From Planococcus antarcticus DSM 14505 (GTDB taxonomy: Bacteria > Bacillota > Bacilli > Bacillales_A > Planococcaceae), in contig NZ_CP016534.2 of assembly GCF_001687565.2 (NCBI RefSeq), positions 372,001 through 436,000 on the forward strand: a stretch of DNA of 64,000 nucleotides, in the 5' to 3' direction. Of the stretch, positions 26,241-34,960 are shown piece after piece. Made by a program: the position numbers and the translations under genes. The notes under the pieces are model-generated. The model was not told the DNA's origin and did no database searches. It worked only from the letters and a program-made list of their open reading frames with translations. Position 1 is the stretch's first letter. The number at the start of each line of letters is the position of its first letter.

Positions 26241-27405
26241 AAAAAGACCGATTTGGACAAAGAGTTTTATTAATATCTCAATCAGTACGTTTTTTATTTT
26301 TGTGGTTTTCTATGCACTGCTGACGTTCATGCCGCTTTATGTATTGAATGATTTAGGCGGCACAGTTACAGAAGGAGGAGTGGCGGTTTCTATCTTCCTG
26401 CTATCTGCTATTATCATGCGTTTTTTTGCAGGGATGATTCTGGAAAAATTCGGGAAGAAGAAAATACTGATGATTGCTCTCTTTCTGTTCGCCGTCAGTA
26501 CAGCGTTTTATGTGTTTGTCGGAAGTTTTACAGTGCTTTTGCTGCTGCGCTTTTTCCAGGGCATCTGGTTCAGTTTGGTTACGACCGTAGCTGGAGCCAT
26601 TGCAGCGGACATCATTCCGCCAGAGCGGCGCGGTGAAGGCTTGGGTTATTATGGAATCGCCATGAATCTTGCAGTAATAGTCGGCCCTTTTATTGCGCTG
26701 ACCTTGCAACAGTATATCTCAGCACGAATTATTTTTATTGTGCTGGCCGGTATAATGATTATCGGATTCTTTTGTGCTTTAGCCGTTAAAGTGGAAAAGG
26801 AGCCGGTTAGTAAAAATGACAAGCATAAAATGACAATCAATGATTTTCTGGAGAAAAAATCCATACCGATTGCAACCGTTGGATTTTTCATATCATTTGC
26901 TTATGCGAGTATCCTGACGTTTATTTCCGTTTATACTGAGTCGCTTGGATTAATCAAAGCAGCGAGTTTCTTTTTTGTAGTTTATGCAATAGCTATGCTG
27001 CTTGTACGTCCAATTACGGGGAGATTGTTTGACACAATAGGCCCTAGCGTTGTCATCATTCCTTCGATTATTATCTTTGGAGCAGGGCTTATTTCACTGA
27101 GTTTTGCGGATTCTTCATGGATGTTGTTAGCTTCGGGAGGATTGGTGGGTCTTGGCTATGGAACATTGCTACCAAGCTTCCAAACGATTGCCATCCGGGC
27201 AGCTGATAAACATCGCAGCGGATATGCCACAGGAACCTTTTTCGCTTTATATGACAGCGGAATTGCAGTGGGCTCAGTTTCACTGGGAATCATTGCCGGG
27301 ATTGTCGGGTATTCAAATCTGTATTTAATGCTCGGTATTTTTGTCATACTTATCGTCTTTTACTATATGTGGATGATGTCCAAAAAACATGCGTCTTCTC
27401 ACTGA
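26233..27405 (+). CDS. MFS transporter (drug exporter-like)
   Basis: 390 residues with 12 hydrophobic helices. RFFAGMILEKFGKKK between helices 2 and 3 is the MFS motif A, and PPERRGEGLGYYGIAMNLAVIVGP in helix 5 is the motif C region typical of antiporters. It overlaps the marR stop by 8 bp, so the two formed an operon. With marR broken it may be derepressed or, because of polarity through the IS, reduced. Substrate unknown. Confidence 0.88.
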   Translation: MAEKRPIWTKSFINISISTFFIFVVFYALLTFMPLYVLNDLGGTVTEGGVAVSIFLLSAIIMRFFAGMILEKFGKKKILMIALFLFAVSTAFYVFVGSFTVLLLLRFFQGIWFSLVTTVAGAIAADIIPPERRGEGLGYYGIAMNLAVIVGPFIALTLQQYISARIIFIVLAGIMIIGFFCALAVKVEKEPVSKNDKHKMTINDFLEKKSIPIATVGFFISFAYASILTFISVYTESLGLIKAASFFFVVYAIAMLLVRPITGRLFDTIGPSVVIIPSIIIFGAGLISLSFADSSWMLLASGGLVGLGYGTLLPSFQTIAIRAADKHRSGYATGTFFALYDSGIAVGSVSLGIIAGIVGYSNLYLMLGIFVILIVFYYMWMMSKKHASSH

Positions 27406-27412
27406 AGAATCG

Positions 27413-27451
27413 AAAAAGGAGTTCACAAAGAAATTTGTGAACTCCTTTTTT
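27413..27451 (+). terminator. Intrinsic terminator after the MFS gene
   Basis: AAAAAGGAGTTCACAAA / TTTGTGAACTCCTTTTTT with a GAAA loop: a 17-bp perfect stem and T run. Confidence 0.93.
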
Positions 27452-27554
27452 CGTTTCAGCTGATTTAACACTTATCCTATCATTCTGAAAGACTACTTTG
27501 AATACTCTGCAGTGTGAATAGCTTATTAGGGCTGCCTAGTTGCTTCTGTTTTTT

Positions 27555-28202
27555 CTATAGAACATAAAAATAGACGGATAGGAAATGGCAGAGGCTACCG
27601 AAAAGGATAAAGAGGTGAAAAATTTCATGGAAGCCCAAATACTTGGAAGACAGAAAGTCGGGTTTTAGTCCATAAATGATACCGCCTACTGTATAGGAAA
27701 CTCCTCCTGCTATGAGTAGCAGCAAGCCGGTCAAAGACATGCTGTCCGCCAATGGGACCACAGCGAAAATAATAATCCAGCCCATGGCAATGTAGAGTGC
27801 CGTAGACAGCCATCTCGGAGCATGAAACCAAATCATTTTAAAGAAGATGCCGCTTAGTCCTAAAATGGCGACAAGGGAAAATAAGGTCCAGCCAAGTGTT
27901 CCGCCAAGAGCAATTAGGCAAAAAGGGGCATACGAGCCCGCGATTAAAGTGAAGATCATCGAGTGATCGAGTTTTCGCAAGAACGCAATGATATAAGGTT
28001 GTGATAGGGCTGAGTGATAGATGGTGGAAGCTGTATACAACAAGATCAGGCTGATGCCGAAGATGGTAACAGCTGCAACATGCAGAGCGGATTCGTTGGC
28101 ATAGGCGACTTTGATGACCATTGCTAACAGCGCAGCTAGTGACAACACAGCACCCGCTAAATGGGATAAGGCGTTAAAGGGTTCTCTGATATAGGTGCTC
28201 AC
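27555..28202 (-). CDS. trhA: TrhA / hemolysin III family membrane protein
   Basis: 215 residues, seven hydrophobic helices. REPFNALSHLAGAV near the N-terminus, YTASTIYHS (Ser-His), LDHSMIFTLIAGSYAPF and C-terminal FHEIFHLFILFGSLCHF give the PAQR-family set of Ser, Asp and three His that bind zinc. The family is called hemolysin III, but B. subtilis and E. coli TrhA proteins work in membrane lipid (fluidity) homeostasis. GTG at 28202 follows AAAGAGGAG and was chosen over an ATG upstream of the hairpin. Confidence 0.88.
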   Translation of the reverse strand: MSTYIREPFNALSHLAGAVLSLAALLAMVIKVAYANESALHVAAVTIFGISLILLYTASTIYHSALSQPYIIAFLRKLDHSMIFTLIAGSYAPFCLIALGGTLGWTLFSLVAILGLSGIFFKMIWFHAPRWLSTALYIAMGWIIIFAVVPLADSMSLTGLLLLIAGGVSYTVGGIIYGLKPDFLSSKYLGFHEIFHLFILFGSLCHFLSVYFYVL

Positions 28203-28216
28203 GTGGAACAACTCCT

Positions 28217-28249
28217 CTTTATATGTAGTTATTGAAACTACATATAAAG
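28217..28249. promoter_or_regulatory. 14-bp inverted repeat at the trhA ribosome site
   Basis: CTTTATATGTAGTT and AACTACATATAAAG are perfect complements separated by 5 bp (ATTGA). On the trhA transcript the second arm ends in the AAAG that opens the AAAGAGGAG ribosome site, so an RNA hairpin would touch the Shine-Dalgarno. As DNA it could equally be an operator. Confidence 0.55.
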
Positions 28250-28341
28250 ATACTCGCATTAATAAATAGAGTCAAGTTTGGAGAAATCTTAATGATGGGG
28301 TAAGATAGCGTGTATGAAACACCTTAGGAGCGTGGGCGCAC

Positions 28342-28914
28342 ATGGAGAAAACAAATGAAATCATTGAAGCAATGGCTTTCCATAATCAGATTCTGCCAGA
28401 AGATATTCCGAAGATCGATTTGTATATTGATCAGGTCATTCAATTGTTCGAATCTACTTTTGCCGAATCAAAACGTCATCTGGATGAGAAGATTCTGACC
28501 AAAACCATGATTAATAATTATGCCAAAGGAAAATTATTTTATCCGGTCCAAAATAAAAAATATAGCCGTAACCATATCATGCTGATCAGCTTGATTTATC
28601 AGATGAAAAGCGCATTGTCGATTAATGACGTCAAGCTGGTATTGAATGGCATCAATGAAAAGGCAGCACAAAAAAAGCTGGATCTGGAGCAATTTTATCG
28701 AAGCTATTTAAACCTCCAACAGGGCAACACGGAAGTCTTCGCGGATGCCTTAAAGCGGCAAGCGGAAGGGGCTGCCGAACAAGTGGCGGGTGTCGAAGAT
28801 TCCGAGGAGCTGGAGCGCGTACTGCTCATTGCGTCATTGGTGCATACCAGCAACCTTTACCGGAGAGCAGCGGAGAAACTGGTGGATGAAATTGTGAAAG
28901 GAGCGGAGGAGTAA
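28342..28914 (+). CDS. DUF1836 family protein
   Basis: 190 residues. The region 50-115 (KILTKTMINNYAKGKLFYPVQNKKYSRNHIMLISLIYQMKSALSINDVKLVL) is the DUF1836 core: a MerR-like winged-helix pattern where a helix-turn-helix reads TKTMINNYAKGK. It suggests a DNA-binding role, not proven. It overlaps the following yqxD by one base (TAATG), so they are co-translated. Confidence 0.8.
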   Translation: MEKTNEIIEAMAFHNQILPEDIPKIDLYIDQVIQLFESTFAESKRHLDEKILTKTMINNYAKGKLFYPVQNKKYSRNHIMLISLIYQMKSALSINDVKLVLNGINEKAAQKKLDLEQFYRSYLNLQQGNTEVFADALKRQAEGAAEQVAGVEDSEELERVLLIASLVHTSNLYRRAAEKLVDEIVKGAEE

Positions 28915-29378
28915 TGGTCAAAATTCTTATTGATGCAGATGGCTGTCCGGTCGTTGGGCAGACAATCAACTTGGCTAAAACATACCGGCTGCCGGTCATA
29001 TTGATTTGCGACACTTCTCACGAGATGCACAGGGAAGGAGCGGAAACCATCACTGTATCCAAAGGCGCTGATGCCGTCGACTTCGTCCTTGTAAACCGTG
29101 TCGACAAAGGGGACATTGTCGTTACCCAAGATTATGGACTTGCGGCAATGGTACTTGCCAAACGGGGCATTCCGATTGATCAGAACGGCCGCGTCTATTC
29201 GAATGAAAACATTGAACAGCTGCTACACGGTCGCCATGTCGCTAAAAAAATACGTCAAGGTGGAGGCCGGATGAAAGGACCGAAAAAACGGCGTCCTGAA
29301 GACAATGAAAAATTCGAAGCAGCCTTAACGGTACTATTGAAAAAAACAAAAGAAAACGAAGGAAAACCCGGCAGATAA
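28914..29378 (+). CDS. yqxD: YaiI/YqxD family (DUF188) protein
   Basis: 154 residues. ILIDADGCPVVGQT at the N-terminus, ICDTSHEM, NRVDKGDIVVTQDYGLAAMVLAKRG and ENIEQLLHGRHVAKKIRQGGG are the conserved blocks of this PIN-like fold with several acidic residues. A nuclease-like activity has been proposed from fold. In B. subtilis yqxD lies near dnaG; here the neighbour is a DUF1836 gene. Confidence 0.9.
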   Translation: MVKILIDADGCPVVGQTINLAKTYRLPVILICDTSHEMHREGAETITVSKGADAVDFVLVNRVDKGDIVVTQDYGLAAMVLAKRGIPIDQNGRVYSNENIEQLLHGRHVAKKIRQGGGRMKGPKKRRPEDNEKFEAALTVLLKKTKENEGKPGR

Positions 29379-29395
29379 AATGCCGGGTCTTTCTT
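29366..29395 (+). terminator. Terminator after yqxD
   Basis: ACCCGGCA / TGCCGGGT with loop GATAAAA (contains the stop codon) followed by CTTTCTT. Confidence 0.75.
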
Positions 29396-29411
29396 CGTCT
29401 AGTTTCAAAGA

Positions 29412-30515
29412 CTAGATAGTCCAACGGTCATTGATGATCGCTTTCAATACCCAGTCTCCGCTGCTGTTTTTCTCGAATACCATGTTCAAGCTTTGCCAGT
29501 CCATCCCTTCATATTGCGTTGTGCCAGGGAAATAGAACTCGACAATGGTCGCTTGCGGATACAGTTGGTGAATAAACTCATGTGTAGTTGGCTGGATGGT
29601 CCGTCCATAGCGTTCCTTGGCGGTATAAGTCGCATCCATCAAGTACTCATCGTAATACTCAGCAGGTGTCAAATTGATTTCAAAGCCGCTGCCGTCTTGA
29701 TATCCCCATAAATAATCATTAAGATCATTCATGAAATCAGGAAGCTGAGCTTTAGTGAAAGTGACGCCGCCACTGTCAATACAGCCGCCGCTGTAAGGAC
29801 AGAAAGTCAATCCTTCTGAAGAGCTGACATAAGCAGCAACATCACCGAAATCCTCGGCTTGCAGGTCCGCCAAGATTTCATTGGCTGTCATAAGCAACTC
29901 CTGTTTTTCAGGTATGAAAGCCGGTTCAATCGCGCGGGCCAGGAATGCAGAAAACTGAGCACGTGTGACAGGAGTGTCCGGACGGAACGTGTTATCCGGA
30001 TACCCGCGTGCAACTCCTCGGTAGGCGAGTCTTGATACAGCATCAAAAGCGAAGTGATTTTCCCTCATATCCCTGAAGTTATTGTCTGGAGCTTCTGGGA
30101 AATAATAAGCTCTATCAAGCATTACGGCAGTTTGGGCACGAGTGACAGTCCAATTCGGACGGAAATAATTATTCGGGAAACCGACAATAATTTCCTCTTC
30201 AACTGCTGAAGCGATGTAACCGGAAAACGGATGGCTTGCCGGTACATCCCTAAAGCCAGTGGGGCGGGATGTATCGTCCAAATTCAATGCGCGTCCGATC
30301 ATGGCGACGGCGTGAGCCCGCGTAACGGGATCATTTGGTCTGAAGGTTCCATCAGGATAGCCGTTGATGATTCCTTCTTCGTACAGGTAAGCGATTTCAA
30401 AAGCAAACGGGTGACTGGCAAAGACGTCATCAAACAAAACAATCGCTTTGGCGGGAGACAAAAACGAACTGAACATCAGGATGACAGCTGCAATTAAAGA
30501 CAACAATATCTTCAT
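29412..30515 (-). CDS. Secreted protein with three S-layer homology domains
   Basis: 367 residues. A signal peptide of about 24 residues ends at SPAKA. Three SLH repeats follow at about 27-75, 85-135 and 145-195, each with the GYPDGTFRPNDPVTRAH-type core (variants GFPNNYFRPNWTVTRAQ and GYPDNTFRPDTPVTRAQ). These bind pyruvylated secondary cell-wall polymer. The C-terminal 160 residues have a CPYSGGC Cys pair and no domain I recognise. GGGAGGGATCAAT precedes ATG. It should be displayed on the cell wall. Confidence 0.88.
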   Translation of the reverse strand: MKILLSLIAAVILMFSSFLSPAKAIVLFDDVFASHPFAFEIAYLYEEGIINGYPDGTFRPNDPVTRAHAVAMIGRALNLDDTSRPTGFRDVPASHPFSGYIASAVEEEIIVGFPNNYFRPNWTVTRAQTAVMLDRAYYFPEAPDNNFRDMRENHFAFDAVSRLAYRGVARGYPDNTFRPDTPVTRAQFSAFLARAIEPAFIPEKQELLMTANEILADLQAEDFGDVAAYVSSSEGLTFCPYSGGCIDSGGVTFTKAQLPDFMNDLNDYLWGYQDGSGFEINLTPAEYYDEYLMDATYTAKERYGRTIQPTTHEFIHQLYPQATIVEFYFPGTTQYEGMDWQSLNMVFEKNSSGDWVLKAIINDRWTI

Positions 30516-30950
30516 ATTGATCCCTCCCTATTTGATCTTATTTTACCACATTGAAAAGTAAAAAGTAATAACAAATTGTTATAAAAAATAATATAATGAG
30601 TAAAAAATAGCTGTAGAGTAATTTTTCGAAAAAATAGAGAATAAAAGAATAAACCTTGTAAACGGTCTGAGCAGAACATTCATTTATCCGATGGACAAAC
30701 TTGTTAGGGGGCTATTCCGCGACTGATTTTTAAGAGTTGAAGAAAAAGATGATGAGAATGTACAGTAATAGTTAATTTTCACGGTAACAGACGCTGAGGG
30801 AATCGAGGATCTTATTTCGAATAACGTAGCTGCCATCTGTTGCTTGTGTTAGCGAATCCAGGCGCTTGGCACCGGACAGAATCCAGATTCAACAAGACTG
30901 GTCGGAGAAAGGATGAAGAAGTTGTTAAAGGAAGTGAACCCGGCATGAAA
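30516..30950. other. AT-rich intergenic region, no gene recognised
   Basis: About 435 bp upstream of the SLH gene. It contains a 15-bp inverted repeat ATAACAAATTGTTAT at 30568-30582 and, on the minus strand, a possible -10 (TAAAAT) for the SLH gene. From 30600 to 30930 short frames occur on both strands but none has a ribosome site or family resemblance. Confidence 0.5.
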
Positions 30951-30962
30951 TCAGCCGGGTTC
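30936..30962 (-). terminator. GC-rich hairpin at the end of the GDPD fragment
   Basis: GAACCCGGC / GCCGGGTTC around the stop codon; no strong T run follows on the minus strand, so termination would be weak. Confidence 0.5.
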
Positions 30963-31517
30963 GGTTATCTTCATTTTCTTTTCTGCATAATCCATGAATT
31001 TCAATGGATGATCTGTCTGAATCATACAGATGCCCCGATCTATAAGCCAGCCCCAGCCTTTATCGGGATCCAGTAGAGAAAGAGAATCTGAATGCCGTGC
31101 ATTCTCAGCAAAATCAAGCGCATTGCCCCATAAGTTCGTTTGGTCCCTAAGCTTGGCAATGACAGTATCTGACACTACCTCGTCATCTTCTGTATAAAAG
31201 AGAAGTTCAACTGCTATCGGGGAGATATCCTCCAGCAATTGGTCGAGTTGATGAAGATTTTTGTCACTCAGCTTATGCATATAAAACATGTTCCGTGGAT
31301 TTGAATGAAAAAAATCGGTCAATTGTTCAACGGGTTTATCACTTTTTAACATGAAGTGGTCGAATAAATCGTGCTGCTCGACCAGCTCATAAAGTTCATG
31401 CCGCAAATTCCAAGCCTTATCTGCGTTGATCATGGCTTTTCCTTTGATCATGGGGAGGACTTCGAGAAGAGTGGGCACTTTCTCATTCGTGCTTTTTGCA
31501 TTGGGTCCTCCATTCAA
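30951..31517 (-). pseudogene. Glycerophosphodiester phosphodiesterase-like fragment lacking the N-terminal catalytic half
   Basis: 188 codons from a TTG; in the same frame it stays open for 13 more codons (TYLIEIKQLSLKE) up to a TAA at 31557-31559. The text fits the middle and C-terminal parts of GDPD proteins: SLKELNGG...KVPTLLEVL, KGKAMINADKAW, and DKGWGWLIDRGICMIQTDHP at the end. The N-terminal part with the catalytic HRG and Glu/Asp/His residues is absent and nothing like it is found upstream. There is no good ribosome site. I read it as a truncated relic. Confidence 0.65.
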
Positions 31518-31698
31518 TTCTTTTAGTGATAGTTGTTTTATTTCTATTAAATAAGTTTATTGGGAAGCATGATAGGGTAATTTTGGAATATTGCTGTAAA
31601 CCGAAAAGCGTCAGCAACTACAGAACGACAAGGACGGAAATATCGTAGCACTGCCATGGTAGAAATAAAGAATTGATGAATACGATGCAGAGGGGGAA

Positions 31699-32775
31699 AT
31701 GTCGATGTCCATGATTCGAAAAGTAGTTACGGAAAATGCTCCATATCATGTAGATCAAAAAGAGATTGTTAGTGTGGTTCGGAGTTTGTTTGGCGGCCAT
31801 TACGATGACATTGAAAGGCTTTTAAGGGTATTTGGAAACGGCCAGATCGAAGGCCGTTATTTTGCTGCGCCTTTAGATTGGTTTGAAAAAGAGCGAGGTC
31901 TGGAAGAGAAGAACCGACTTTATGTGGAGGAAGCGGTAAAAATGGGAAGCCGCGCTGTAGCTCGGTGTCTGGAAGAAGCACAAGTGGACAAAAAGGATGT
32001 CGATGCCTTTATCTTCGTATCAAGCTCCGGAATGTCTACACCGACCATTGATGCCCGTATCATGAATAACCTGCAGATGCCTCCGCATATAAAGCGTATC
32101 CCTCTATGGGGGCTTGGATGTGCAGGAGGTGCTTCGGGAATCAGCCGTGCCGACGATTATTGCCGTGCGTATCCCGAAGCGGTCGTATTGGTTCTCTGTT
32201 TGGAGCTTTGCAGTTTAACCTTTCAGCGCTCTGACACCTCGAAAAGTAATTTGGTTGGAACTTCCTTGTTTGCGGACGGTGCTGCCTGTGCCTTGGTTAC
32301 GGGAGATAAAGTAAGTTTGCCAGGAGAAGGATTCCATATTAAAGATACACAATCAACCTTAATGCAGGATTCTGAAGATGTTATGGGATGGGACATTAAA
32401 GACGAAGGCCTCCATGTGGTTTTTTCGCGTGATATCCCAAAAATCATCGAAAAATGGTTGAAACCCAATGTGGATCATTTTTTAAAAGAAATTTCAAAAA
32501 CGTCTTTGGATATTACCCATTTCATTGCTCATCCAGGCGGTAAAAAAGTATTGACGGCATATGAAAAATCACTAGGCCTGACAACGGACAAGACGGATAT
32601 TTCAAGAGCAGTGCTCGCAAAGTACGGCAATATGTCTTCTCCTACAGTGCTCTATGTGCTAAAGGACTTTATGGAAAAGAAACCGCAGCAGGGAGAAGAA
32701 GGACTGCTTACCGCTTTGGGACCCGGTTTCAGTTCGGAAATGCTGTGGCTTGAATGGGGAGATTCGGCGCTATGA
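31699..32775 (+). CDS. bpsA: Type III polyketide synthase (alkylpyrone synthase, BpsA-like)
   Basis: 358 residues, chalcone-synthase fold. The catalytic triad is visible: Cys141 in LWGLGCAGG, His278 in FIAHPGG and Asn311 in GNMSS. In B. subtilis, BpsA condenses long-chain acyl-CoA with malonyl-CoA into triketide alkylpyrones. The neighbour bpsB is the methyltransferase partner, supporting this role. Starts at 31699, 31705 or 31711 are possible; AGAGGGGG favours 31705. A stop-start ATGA overlap links it to bpsB. Confidence 0.92.
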   Translation: MSMSMIRKVVTENAPYHVDQKEIVSVVRSLFGGHYDDIERLLRVFGNGQIEGRYFAAPLDWFEKERGLEEKNRLYVEEAVKMGSRAVARCLEEAQVDKKDVDAFIFVSSSGMSTPTIDARIMNNLQMPPHIKRIPLWGLGCAGGASGISRADDYCRAYPEAVVLVLCLELCSLTFQRSDTSKSNLVGTSLFADGAACALVTGDKVSLPGEGFHIKDTQSTLMQDSEDVMGWDIKDEGLHVVFSRDIPKIIEKWLKPNVDHFLKEISKTSLDITHFIAHPGGKKVLTAYEKSLGLTTDKTDISRAVLAKYGNMSSPTVLYVLKDFMEKKPQQGEEGLLTALGPGFSSEMLWLEWGDSAL

Positions 32776-33284
32776 CATTCTTCTATCTGTTGATCGGTTT
32801 TGTCGTTTTGCAACGGCTGTTGGAAGTGGTATATGCGCGTTCCAATGAAAAAACCATGAGAAAGCAAGGCGCCATTGAAGTTGGAGCTGAACATTACAAA
32901 TGGATTGTCCTGCTTCATGTGCTTTTCTTTGTTTCTCTGCTTCTTGAAAGCTGGACATCGGGAATAGAGCTAGGGAGCGGCTGGCAGATCTTTTTAGTCA
33001 TTTTCGTTGGTGCACAGCTGCTTCGCTTTTGGGCTTTATCTTCTCTGGGACGCTTTTGGAATACCAAAATCCTCATTCTTCCTGGAGCGGACAAAGTGAA
33101 GAAGGGACCGTATCGATGGCTGCCACATCCCAATTACATAGTGGTCGTTTTGGAAATTGCGGCGTTGCCGCTCATTTTTGGTGCATGGCGAACAGCTTTG
33201 ATCTTCAGCATTGCAAATGCGCTATTGCTTTTTTTCGTCCGAATTCCAGCAGAAGAAAAAGCATTGCGTCAGCTGAAATCCTGA
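32772..33284 (+). CDS. bpsB: BpsB/YpbQ-like isoprenylcysteine carboxyl methyltransferase family protein
   Basis: 170 residues, four to five hydrophobic helices. The C-terminal GPYRWLPHPNYIVVVLEIAALPL and the final RIPAEEKAL glutamates are typical of the ICMT fold that binds SAM at the membrane. B. subtilis BpsB methylates the alkylpyrone made by BpsA. The ATG overlaps the bpsA stop. Confidence 0.9.
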   Translation: MTFFYLLIGFVVLQRLLEVVYARSNEKTMRKQGAIEVGAEHYKWIVLLHVLFFVSLLLESWTSGIELGSGWQIFLVIFVGAQLLRFWALSSLGRFWNTKILILPGADKVKKGPYRWLPHPNYIVVVLEIAALPLIFGAWRTALIFSIANALLLFFVRIPAEEKALRQLKS

Positions 33285-33310
33285 AGCATAAAAAAATTCT
33301 CTGTAGCTTA

Positions 33311-33334
33311 GTTAAAAATTCATATATAGGGTAT
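33311..33334 (+). promoter_or_regulatory. Possible SigB-type promoter
   Basis: GTTAAA (33311-33316) and GGGTAT (33329-33334), 12 bp apart, resemble the SigB consensus GTTTAA-N12-15-GGGTAT, 45 bp before the following small gene. Confidence 0.5.
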
Positions 33335-33378
33335 ACAAAAAAAAGTGAGAAAAACCATGTACTTTTGGAGGGATTCAG

Positions 33379-33660
33379 ATGAAAAAATCAACGATGAATA
33401 CACTTATTGGCAGCGCGCTCGCAGCAGCCTCTGGAATTTTTGTTTACAAAGCATATCAGGAACAAAACGCAGTGCGTACAACAGATGATTCGAATATGAG
33501 TAACAGTGCGGAAATCGACGAGCGTGAAAGTGTCGATGCATTGGAAGATTCTGCTGAGCAGGGCTTGTCTCAATTAGATTCTGCTTACCGGGATGAATGG
33601 CAGGCAAATGCATTCCCACAAACCCATAAAGAAATGCGTGAACTTGAAGAAGATAAGTAA
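33379..33660 (+). CDS. Small membrane-anchored acidic protein
   Basis: 93 residues. One hydrophobic segment (about 7-24, small residues and Gly/Ala rich) is followed by a strongly acidic, probably disordered tail. It resembles the YtxH-like stress proteins only in general build. TTGGAGGG lies before the ATG. A SigB-like promoter upstream suggests a general stress role. Confidence 0.6.
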   Translation: MKKSTMNTLIGSALAAASGIFVYKAYQEQNAVRTTDDSNMSNSAEIDERESVDALEDSAEQGLSQLDSAYRDEWQANAFPQTHKEMRELEEDK

Positions 33661-33674
33661 TAGAATGACAGTAA

Positions 33675-33708
33675 GCGAAAGCAAAGCTTTTTTTGCTTTC
33701 GTTTTTTT
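33675..33708 (+). terminator. Intrinsic terminator
   Basis: GCGAAAGC...GCTTTCG hairpin followed by TTTTTTT. Confidence 0.85.
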
Positions 33709-33753
33709 GTGTGTTCTAGAAATTGCTGACATGTAAGGAGATGAGGAAAAGTT

Positions 33754-34845
33754 TTGTGGATTAAGAAACCATTTTTTGAATATACAACTGCGATACTACT
33801 GGTTGCAGTCACCTTGTTTTTTCTGGGGAAAATCGATTATCTTTTTGAACCGTTGCAAATTGTCATCGCTACTATCTTCGCCCCAATTCTAATAGGGGGT
33901 CTTCTTTACTACCTATTGCGACCTTTTGTCAAGTGGCTGACGCGTCATGTACCTAAACTTGCTGGAATCGGAATTGTCTTTACAGTCATCGTCTTAATTT
34001 TTTCCATTCTGATTTATTTTTTCGGTCCGGTTATCACTACTCAGGTCGAAAGCTTGGCAAACTTAGCTCCAGAAACTGTTGAAGAAGTAGCCGAGGAATC
34101 GAATAATTTTCTGTCTGATTTTCAAATAGGAGGAGTCACCGGTCCAGAAATAAGAGCATGGACTTTAGATTATTTGCAAAATCTTTCTGAAGGCTTGTTG
34201 GAGAATGTGATGAGCATTTTGACCATGATCATGAATATCGCTATTGTGCTGATAGTCGTCCCGTTCGTCTTGTTCTTCCTATTAAAAGACGATGAAAAGT
34301 TCATTCCGCATTTAATAAAGTATTTGCCGGAGGAACATAAGCCTGAAGGTGAAAAAGTATTGAGAGATGTCGATCGAACATTGTCTGCGTTTATTGTAGG
34401 CCAGGCAATTGTAGCTGCTGCAGTTGGGGCATTGATGTATATAGGCTATTTGATCATCGGACTGGATTATGCCCTCAGTTTGGCTATTTTTGCGATGTTC
34501 CTGATTATCGTCCCGTTTTTGGGTCCACTAATTGGGATTATTCCTGCACTGTTTGTTGCTTTGATGAGCGGCGATATGTGGATGGCGATAAAAGTGATTT
34601 TGGTTTTACTGGTAGTACAGCAGCTAGAAGGGAATTTGGTCACGCCAAATATCATGGGCAACCGCTTGAATATCCATCCGTTGACGATTATCCTGCTATT
34701 GATGATTGCCGGAGCATTGTACGGATTTATCGGTATTTTGATCGCGATTCCTGCATATGCGGTTATAAAAACGCTAGTTCATAATTTTCGGCTGTTTAAC
34801 CGCTTGCGGAAAAAAAGAGAAGTGGCTAACAAAGAGGTTCATTAA
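33754..34845 (+). CDS. AI-2E family (PerM-like) transporter, copy 1
   Basis: 363 residues with about eight hydrophobic helices. The C-terminal half has the family blocks FLGPLIGIIPALFVAL, QQLEGNLVTPNIMGNRLNIHPL and LIAIPAYAVIKT. Substrate is unknown; family members include TqsA, UPF0118 proteins and some Na+/H+ antiporters. It starts at TTG 33754, 8 bp after GAGG. A paralogue with the same features lies at 56197-57279. Confidence 0.85.
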   Translation: MWIKKPFFEYTTAILLVAVTLFFLGKIDYLFEPLQIVIATIFAPILIGGLLYYLLRPFVKWLTRHVPKLAGIGIVFTVIVLIFSILIYFFGPVITTQVESLANLAPETVEEVAEESNNFLSDFQIGGVTGPEIRAWTLDYLQNLSEGLLENVMSILTMIMNIAIVLIVVPFVLFFLLKDDEKFIPHLIKYLPEEHKPEGEKVLRDVDRTLSAFIVGQAIVAAAVGALMYIGYLIIGLDYALSLAIFAMFLIIVPFLGPLIGIIPALFVALMSGDMWMAIKVILVLLVVQQLEGNLVTPNIMGNRLNIHPLTIILLLMIAGALYGFIGILIAIPAYAVIKTLVHNFRLFNRLRKKREVANKEVH

Positions 34846-34960
34846 TCCTGTTTAATTTTATAAAATGTCGGATATTTTTTATCAAAGGTTCTGAAATTGA
34901 GAAAATTGTGATATATTAATATTCAGATGGACCGATGGAAGAAAACAAGGGGGAAATAAA

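Noticed and set aside
28217..28249. Intrinsic terminator upstream of trhA
   Set aside because: The hairpin is followed by a ribosome site and not a T run on the trhA strand.
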